Assembly (NCBI GenBank): GCA_028714615.1
Contig: JAQTMA010000068.1
Span: forward strand, 1 to 17,943
Reading direction: 5' to 3'
DNA: 17,943 nucleotides
DNA from: Anaerolineaceae bacterium
GTDB taxonomy: Bacteria > Chloroflexota > Anaerolineae > Anaerolineales > Anaerolineaceae
This document shows, piece by piece, positions 13,721 to 17,943 of this stretch. The translations under genes and the position numbers were made by a program. Under the pieces are notes generated by a model. It did not search any database. It was not told the origin of the DNA and saw only the letters and a list, made by a program, of their open reading frames with translations. Within the stretch, counting starts at the first letter, position 1. Each line of letters opens with the position of its first letter.

Positions 13721-16002
13721 GCCGCCGCCTTCCTGACCGGTTTCCGGTCTTTCCACAACGGCCAGAAGGCGTTGAACAATGCCCCCGCCAGGATGATCAC
13801 GATTGCCGCCCAGGCCCCCGCCTGGTAAGCATCCCAATAGGCCCGCCCGGTGCTGGGACGCTGGAGCATTTGCTCGTAGGCCGCCCCCCCCGCCAGACCG
13901 GCCACCATGCCCTGCACCTGGCCCGAGTCCAGGTAGGCGCGCAGCACGGGCGCGGCTTGTGAGCTGCTGGTTACCACGAAGGCCCCGTTCGGGCTCATAT
14001 GCGCTCGCACCTGTTCCACCCAGGCGCGGGCGGTATCCACGTTGTCGGTCAACAGGACGATCTGGGTGAAGTCAGTCAGTCCCGTAACGCCCTGGAGCGC
14101 CGGACGATCCCAGGCGGGCTCTCCGCTCAGGTCGTAATACGCGGCTTCCTTCGGCTGCCGGGCGAAGGCGGCCAGGCCGGTCGTTCCACCTGCCAGGTAA
14201 CCCAGGTCGACGACCTTTTCGCCGCTGATGTATCCGGTCATGTAACCGGCCGGTTCGGCATAAAGCCGGTTGAAAAGGCGCGCGGCCAGGGCAGATCCGG
14301 TAGGTGTGCTGGAGATCACCGCCAGGCGCGCCCCACGCGCCATCAGGTGATCGATCACGCCGGACGCGGCAACTTCCAGCTCGCCGGCCAGCGAAGGCGA
14401 ATAATCGATTACCAACAGGACAGGGTCGTTCGTGGAGAGCGAATCGACGGTCTCGTTGGCCCACAACGTCTCCTGGGGGATCGCGTCGGGGATGGGGACG
14501 ATGTGGGTATGGGCTGCGATCGGGAATAACACCACAGCGAACAGGGCCAATGCCAGCGCCATGCGTAAGAGGCGCGAGGTGGACACCAGCGGCTTGCCCG
14601 GCGCTGGCTCGGGCTCAGCCTCACTGGCGAGCAACTTTTGAAACATCTCACTGTGGTCTCGCTGGCGTTCGGAGACCTCTAGGAGGGTAGCATACCGGGT
14701 GGGTTGGCGGAAATCGGCGGCGGCCGGTTCGGAGGGTAGAATACCGCGCAATCCGGCCAGCGGTCCCTGGGCTTCGATGTGCGGGTCGGCGCTGTTTTCA
14801 GGAAGGGGGGTAGGTGCAACCGATTCCACGGGGCGCATGGCCTGCACCCAGATCGGCAGGTCGGCCGGAACGATCGGCTCGTCGCCGGATGCTTGCTCGC
14901 CAGGCGGCTCATTCCCTGCAGGGGGAGCTGGGGTCTTTCCGGGCTGTTCGAGCCACTCCGGCAGCTTTTCTCTGCTTGGCGGGGGCGTCCGCTCTGCCCG
15001 GGCATCTCCCAGGATCAGCGGCGCAGGCGAATCGAAGCTCGTCTGCAAACCGGAAGGGGCGTTGGCTTCCAGTTTCGCCAGCCAGTCCGGAGTCCAATCC
15101 GGCTCCCACTGTGGCCCCTGGGGTTCGACCGCGGGCTGGTCGGGGAGCTCGCTCTCCCCGGGAGCAGGCGCCGGCGGCGGGGTGGGTTCGCTCTCGCCTG
15201 GCGTTTCGTCCGGAGGAAGCACGTTCGGGGTGGGCTCTTCCGGCAGGCGATTTTCTGGTGGGTTGGTTGGAATTTCGGCGGCGGGTTGCTCGGCCTCGTG
15301 CGGCGGAAGCGCCTGGCTGACGTCTTCCGCAGGCAGAGAGAAGGCGTTGTCTTGCGTCCGGTCGGGAATCCCTTCCGGCTCGGGTTCATTGGCTTTCAGC
15401 TCGGATATCTTCGCCAACCAATCGGGCATGTCCGCCTGGAAAGCCATCTCCTCGCCGGCCGGCTCTTGCGTTTTTTCGGGGGTTTCGGGTTGTATCTCGC
15501 CCAGGCGCCTCAACCAGTCTTGTTCGGGTTCGGCCGATTCCGTTGCGGCGAGGTTCGCCACACCTAAAGGCGGCTCGTCTTTCAAGCCATCGTCGAAGGC
15601 GCGCTGGCGGACGGGCTTCAGCCAATCTGGGATGCCATCATCCTCGCTGCTCTCACCCGCTTCTTCACCCCCTTCAAACGGCTGGACGGGGCGCTCGGGT
15701 GTTTCGGGTGCATCGAAGTCGCGCAGGCGACCCAGCCAATCGGGCTCCCCTTCGCTTCCATCCCCTTCCACTTGAAAGGGAGATACCGGCTCCACCTCCC
15801 CGTTCTCGCTGTTCGTCCGCAAAGATTGCAACCAATCGGGGACCTCATTGTTCACGGCTTCGTCCGGGGTTGGGGCGGGGGATGGTGGGGTGGGTGGAGC
15901 GGGCGGATGCGTCATGGGCTTCAAGCGCGCCTGGCAGTGAACGCAGACCTCCAGGTCAGCCGGGTTCAATCTTCCGCACATTGGGCAGCGTATCTCAGCC
16001 AT
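13717..16002 (-). CDS. Zinc-ribbon membrane protein with an array of PDWL-type motifs
   Basis: This 761-aa protein starts with a zinc ribbon (Cys6, Cys9, Cys20, Cys23; RCPMCGRLNP and CVHCQARL). A disordered region rich in Pro, Glu and Asp (30-470) carries repeated tryptophan motifs: PDWL at 55, 87, 125, 193 and 305, QDWL at 161, PEWL at 348 and PIWV at 383, most followed by a short basic/hydrophobic helix such as AKLEA. A TM segment spans about 478-498, then an alpha/beta domain (510-725) and a second TM (about 730-750) with a basic tail. The soluble domain has VLLVIDYSPSLAGEL, a GARLAVISS strand and QIVLLTDN, and resembles a Rossmann-like or vWA-like fold. It begins 2 nt after the preceding gene and overlaps the next by ATGA. 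A large scaffold is a reasonable inference; its function is not known. Confidence 0.82.
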   Translation of the reverse strand: MAEIRCPMCGRLNPADLEVCVHCQARLKPMTHPPAPPTPPSPAPTPDEAVNNEVPDWLQSLRTNSENGEVEPVSPFQVEGDGSEGEPDWLGRLRDFDAPETPERPVQPFEGGEEAGESSEDDGIPDWLKPVRQRAFDDGLKDEPPLGVANLAATESAEPEQDWLRRLGEIQPETPEKTQEPAGEEMAFQADMPDWLAKISELKANEPEPEGIPDRTQDNAFSLPAEDVSQALPPHEAEQPAAEIPTNPPENRLPEEPTPNVLPPDETPGESEPTPPPAPAPGESELPDQPAVEPQGPQWEPDWTPDWLAKLEANAPSGLQTSFDSPAPLILGDARAERTPPPSREKLPEWLEQPGKTPAPPAGNEPPGEQASGDEPIVPADLPIWVQAMRPVESVAPTPLPENSADPHIEAQGPLAGLRGILPSEPAAADFRQPTRYATLLEVSERQRDHSEMFQKLLASEAEPEPAPGKPLVSTSRLLRMALALALFAVVLFPIAAHTHIVPIPDAIPQETLWANETVDSLSTNDPVLLVIDYSPSLAGELEVAASGVIDHLMARGARLAVISSTPTGSALAARLFNRLYAEPAGYMTGYISGEKVVDLGYLAGGTTGLAAFARQPKEAAYYDLSGEPAWDRPALQGVTGLTDFTQIVLLTDNVDTARAWVEQVRAHMSPNGAFVVTSSSQAAPVLRAYLDSGQVQGMVAGLAGGAAYEQMLQRPSTGRAYWDAYQAGAWAAIVIILAGALFNAFWPLWKDRKPVRKAAA
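14845..15840 (-). repeat. Array of eight W-L/W-V linear motifs within the zinc-ribbon protein
   Basis: Eight copies of a P/Q-D/E-W-L type motif occur over about 330 residues, separated by 32-110 residues of Pro/Glu-rich sequence. Five are exact PDWL. Spacers are not conserved, so this is a protein motif array and not a DNA tandem repeat. Motif spacing and acidic spacers fit multivalent docking of a partner protein. Confidence 0.7.
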
Positions 16003-16004
16003 AA

Positions 16005-16628
16005 CTAGTTCTCATATGGGCGGTCGGCCCCAAGCAGGATGCGCAACCCGGTGGCCAGGCTGCCCAGGGCGACGCCCAGCAAGATGCCGCGCGCGCCCGC
16101 TAACGGCAGGCGATTAGCCGAATCGGCCAGGATTTGCAAGAAAGGCGCATTTAACAGCGGCAGGATACCGCTGCCCAGCGCCAGGAATACCAGGGCAGAT
16201 GCCACAAAGACCACCGCCAGGGCGTCTCGCCGCCGGCGCAGCAACCGCGCAGCCGCGTAGATCAGGCTGACCGTCAACACCGCCATCAGGCTGGCCTCCA
16301 CCGGCACCTGGATCGAGTCGACCACCGGTTGGAGCAGCGCTTTTCCGGGATTGAGCAGGTTCTCGGCGATGCCGCCCACCAGCGTCACCCCGAATGCGAC
16401 CAGCAGAATGATGCTGTATACCTTTTCGTTCTGTCCCCGTCGTATCTTTTGCGAGTGCACCGAGATCAGGTTGGCCACCCCCACCCAGGTCGCCACGGCG
16501 GCGATGATCATGGCCCACAGCAGCAAGTGGTCGTGCAGGTTGGTCAGGATGGGCAGGTCGATGAAAGCGCCCAGGAGCACGATTACCCCGGCCGCAATGG
16601 CAATGACGGCGGAAAAGATGATTTTCAC
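16005..16628 (-). CDS. Six-TM integral membrane protein of unknown function (MutL cluster, first)
   Basis: This 207-aa protein has predicted TM segments near 2-22, 35-56, 68-88, 109-130, 136-155 and 176-198. A basic loop RRRR sits after TM4, which suggests a cytoplasmic side there, and the end is polar (ADRPYEN). The start is GTG at 16628, overlapping the preceding stop by 4 nt (GTGA). Its stop lies 2 nt before the zinc-ribbon ATG, so expression is probably coupled on both sides. I recognise no known transporter or enzyme motif. It is about the same size and topology as the other six-TM protein in the cluster, but I see no obvious sequence similarity by eye. Confidence 0.76.
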   Translation of the reverse strand: MKIIFSAVIAIAAGVIVLLGAFIDLPILTNLHDHLLLWAMIIAAVATWVGVANLISVHSQKIRRGQNEKVYSIILLVAFGVTLVGGIAENLLNPGKALLQPVVDSIQVPVEASLMAVLTVSLIYAAARLLRRRRDALAVVFVASALVFLALGSGILPLLNAPFLQILADSANRLPLAGARGILLGVALGSLATGLRILLGADRPYEN

Positions 16629-17374
16629 AGCACACCGGCCAGTTTAAGAGCGGAGCCGGCCAACAACACCGCGACCAGCACCCACCGGGTAATATCTTCA
16701 GTGCGCAGGCTGGCGGCGTGCGCCGCCCCCGCCTGCAGATAGGCGCCGCCGGCGAAGACTTCTTCGCCGATGAGCGGCTCCTGGGCGGCTGCGTAAAGCA
16801 CCGCCTGCGCGCTCAAATTGTCGCTGCCGGCCAGCAAAAAGCCCTTGGTTTGGGCGGCGGCGTCGGCCATCAGGGCTGCTTCGGGACCAAAATTGCCGAC
16901 CATGATATTGGCCGACACCTGCTCGTCGCTGAACACCGGCATGCTCCCCACTGCGTACGAAAAGGGGGTCAACCCGGTCAGCCGTCCTTGGTGAGGATCG
17001 TACTCCTGGGTGGTGTGCGCCTGGCGATAGGTGCTGTGCAGCCTATCCTGGCTCAAGATCGCTAGCGTGCTCTCGCCGGAGGTGACCACGGGCGGCCGGT
17101 CGCTGGCGGAGCTGAGTTGGGCCGCCCGCTCCAGCATCGTCAGACCCACCAGGGCGGAGGCGTTCTGCGGATTCAGGATCGAAGCGCTGCCCAGCGAAAC
17201 GTGCACGCGCGATCCATCCTCGACAGCCAGGTTGATGGCTTTGCGCAGTTGGCCGAAGGCCGCGATGGGGCGCAGGCTGCTGTACGGTTGCCGGCGGGTG
17301 GCCACCCAGATTCCGGTAAGCACGATGGCGAACAGCAGCACCACCACCAAACCAACAATGTTTGTCCAGTTCAA
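16625..17374 (-). CDS. DUF6754-like bitopic membrane protein
   Basis: This 249-aa protein has an N-terminal TM (about 5-25), a soluble domain (30-225), and a C-terminal TM (about 230-247). Conserved-looking blocks include SSLRPIAAFGQLRKAINLAVE, GSRVHVSLGS, SDRPPVVTSGESTLAILSQD, RLTGLTPFSYAVGSMPV, ANIMVGNFGPEAALMADAA and AQEPLIGEEVFAGGAYL. This pattern resembles proteins I recall as DUF6754, common in Chloroflexota; the name is from memory, not a search. The start is TTG at 17374, whose TTGA overlaps the stop of the preceding gene by 4 nt and which follows GGGAGG at 10 nt. No ATG lies between it and a far upstream start in another gene. No enzyme activity can be inferred. Confidence 0.78.
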   Translation of the reverse strand: MNWTNIVGLVVVLLFAIVLTGIWVATRRQPYSSLRPIAAFGQLRKAINLAVEDGSRVHVSLGSASILNPQNASALVGLTMLERAAQLSSASDRPPVVTSGESTLAILSQDRLHSTYRQAHTTQEYDPHQGRLTGLTPFSYAVGSMPVFSDEQVSANIMVGNFGPEAALMADAAAQTKGFLLAGSDNLSAQAVLYAAAQEPLIGEEVFAGGAYLQAGAAHAASLRTEDITRWVLVAVLLAGSALKLAGVL

Positions 17375-17652
17375 CGGTAACCTGCCTCCCTTAAAAAGCG
17401 GGCAAATTGGGTCAGCTCGGTTGGATCTTCCAATAACTGCGCCAGGGCTTGCAGTGATTCGCCGGCCGCTTTCCGTCCGAACAAGGGCTGGCCAAGGTAG
17501 AGCGCTTGAGCGCCCAGGATGGCCAGCGGGCCGGCGATTTCGGAAAGATCGGCTGCGAGGTTGGCCAACCCATTGCGTTGCAAGAAGCGCGCCCAAACCG
17601 GCCAGTGCTCCCGGCTCGCGCCAGCGAATGGAGATACGCTTAAATCAGGCAT
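17371..17652 (-). CDS. Small helical protein of unknown function, first gene of the MutL cluster
   Basis: This encodes 93 aa, mostly helical, with a moderately hydrophobic centre (AGPLAILGAQALYLG) and a charged C-terminal helix (LAQLLEDPTELTQFARFLREAGYR). I recognise no domain. The ATG at 17652 is chosen because the best promoter would start transcription near 17695; longer in-frame starts (17703, 17841) fall upstream of that, and the extra sequence is not protein-like. Its stop overlaps the TTG start of the DUF6754-like gene by 4 nt, so it is translationally tied to the membrane cluster and may be a regulator or small partner. Confidence 0.6.
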   Translation of the reverse strand: MPDLSVSPFAGASREHWPVWARFLQRNGLANLAADLSEIAGPLAILGAQALYLGQPLFGRKAAGESLQALAQLLEDPTELTQFARFLREAGYR

Positions 17653-17701
17653 CAATTTCCCAGAATCATGATAGGGTTCGCAGGCATAGCCTGTAGCATT
17701 C

Positions 17702-17730
17702 ATTTTATATCGCAGCGTGGGATCGGTCAA
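17702..17730 (-). promoter_or_regulatory. Promoter of the MutL/DUF6754/PDWL membrane cluster
   Basis: On the minus strand, TTGACC (17725-17730), 17 nt, then TAAAAT (17702-17707) match both hexamers at 5/6 with ideal spacing. Transcription would start near 17695, 43 nt before the ATG at 17652. A small inverted repeat (CAGGC, 3-nt loop, GCCTG; 17681-17693) follows the start and could be a leader hairpin or operator. Confidence 0.6.
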
Positions 17731-17768
17731 GTGGAGTCTGTCATCCAATCCCAAGAAACCGCCGCTCG

Positions 17769-17796
17769 TTGATGGTTTCACAAATACAGGTATAAT
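17769..17796 (+). promoter_or_regulatory. Promoter of the rubrerythrin gene
   Basis: TTGATG (17769-17774), a 16-nt spacer and a perfect TATAAT (17791-17796) precede the rubrerythrin gene. Transcription would begin near 17803, giving a leader of about 37 nt that includes AAAGGAG. The element is back to back with the cluster promoter, with -35 boxes about 38 nt apart. Confidence 0.65.
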
Positions 17797-17839
17797 CGGG
17801 GAGATAGTCGAATTGGGATTAAAACGAAAGGAGAACACC

Positions 17840-17943
17840 ATGACAAAAACTGCTGAAAACCTTCAAACAGCGTTTGCAGGCGAATCGATGGCGAACCGCC
17901 GCTACCTGGCCTTCGCCAAGAAAGCCGATGCGGATGGCTTCCC
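17840..17943 (+). CDS. Rubrerythrin, N-terminal fragment (runs off the window)
   Basis: Only 34 codons are visible: a start with LQTAFAGESMANRRYLAFAKKA, which matches the first helix of the ferritin-like diiron domain of rubrerythrins; the Glu in AGES is a likely iron ligand. Rubrerythrins reduce peroxide in anaerobes and microaerophiles, in the cytoplasm, using electrons from rubredoxin-type centres. AAAGGAG lies 7 nt before the ATG. Whether the C-terminal rubredoxin domain is present cannot be seen. It is divergent from the membrane cluster and need not be functionally related. Confidence 0.9.
   Translation, partial: MTKTAENLQTAFAGESMANRRYLAFAKKADADGF

Noticed and set aside
14699..15775. 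A 358-codon open frame on the + strand, Ser/Gly-rich
   Set aside because: It is antisense to the PDWL protein; the Ser/Gly bias is what Pro/Glu/Ala-rich codons produce on the reverse strand, and no domain is visible.

Overview
The window looks like chromosomal DNA from a Chloroflexota bacterium, most likely class Anaerolineae. This rests on GC-rich coding sequence, Thr/Pro-rich exported linkers with an SH3b domain, a choice-of-anchor-Q beta-helix protein, and a MutL-family ATPase next to a DUF6754-like membrane protein. That is family-level recognition, not a phylogenetic placement. I saw no tRNA, rRNA, CRISPR array, transposase or phage gene.

Layout, left to right. (1) Positions 2-253: probable 3' end of an unidentified + strand gene cut by the window edge. 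It overlaps tail-to-tail with a minus-strand secreted beta-helix protein (213-2033), which has a near-consensus promoter and a leader of about 130 nt. (2) 2319-4378: an OmpR-type response regulator and its HAMP histidine kinase, minus strand, coupled by a TGATG overlap. (3) 4503-5135: a small PglC-like phosphoglycosyl transferase, possibly translated from a leaderless mRNA, overlapping tail-to-tail with a BMP-like lipoprotein (5098-6186). (4) 6366-7580: a DUF389-like membrane protein fused to an SH3b domain; then 7644-9104, a phosphohexomutase ending at a strong hairpin. (5) 9171-17652, minus strand: eight genes in one direction. (6) 17840 to the end: the start of a rubrerythrin on the + strand, divergent from that cluster.

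The minus-strand cluster is the most interesting part. In transcription order it encodes a 93-aa unknown protein, a DUF6754-like membrane protein, a six-TM protein, a zinc-ribbon protein with an array of PDWL-type motifs and two TM segments, a second six-TM protein, a MutL-type ASKHA ATPase, a barrel-sandwich/KOW protein, and a TM protein with QPTQ repeats and an LPTTG tail. Three of the first four junctions are 4-nt start/stop overlaps (TTGA, GTGA, ATGA) and the other is a 2-nt gap. This suggests co-translation of a membrane assembly. No glutamate mutase, other B12 enzyme or MutS/MutE partner is visible nearby, so the MutL protein probably has a different client here. Function is inferred only from domain types and gene order.
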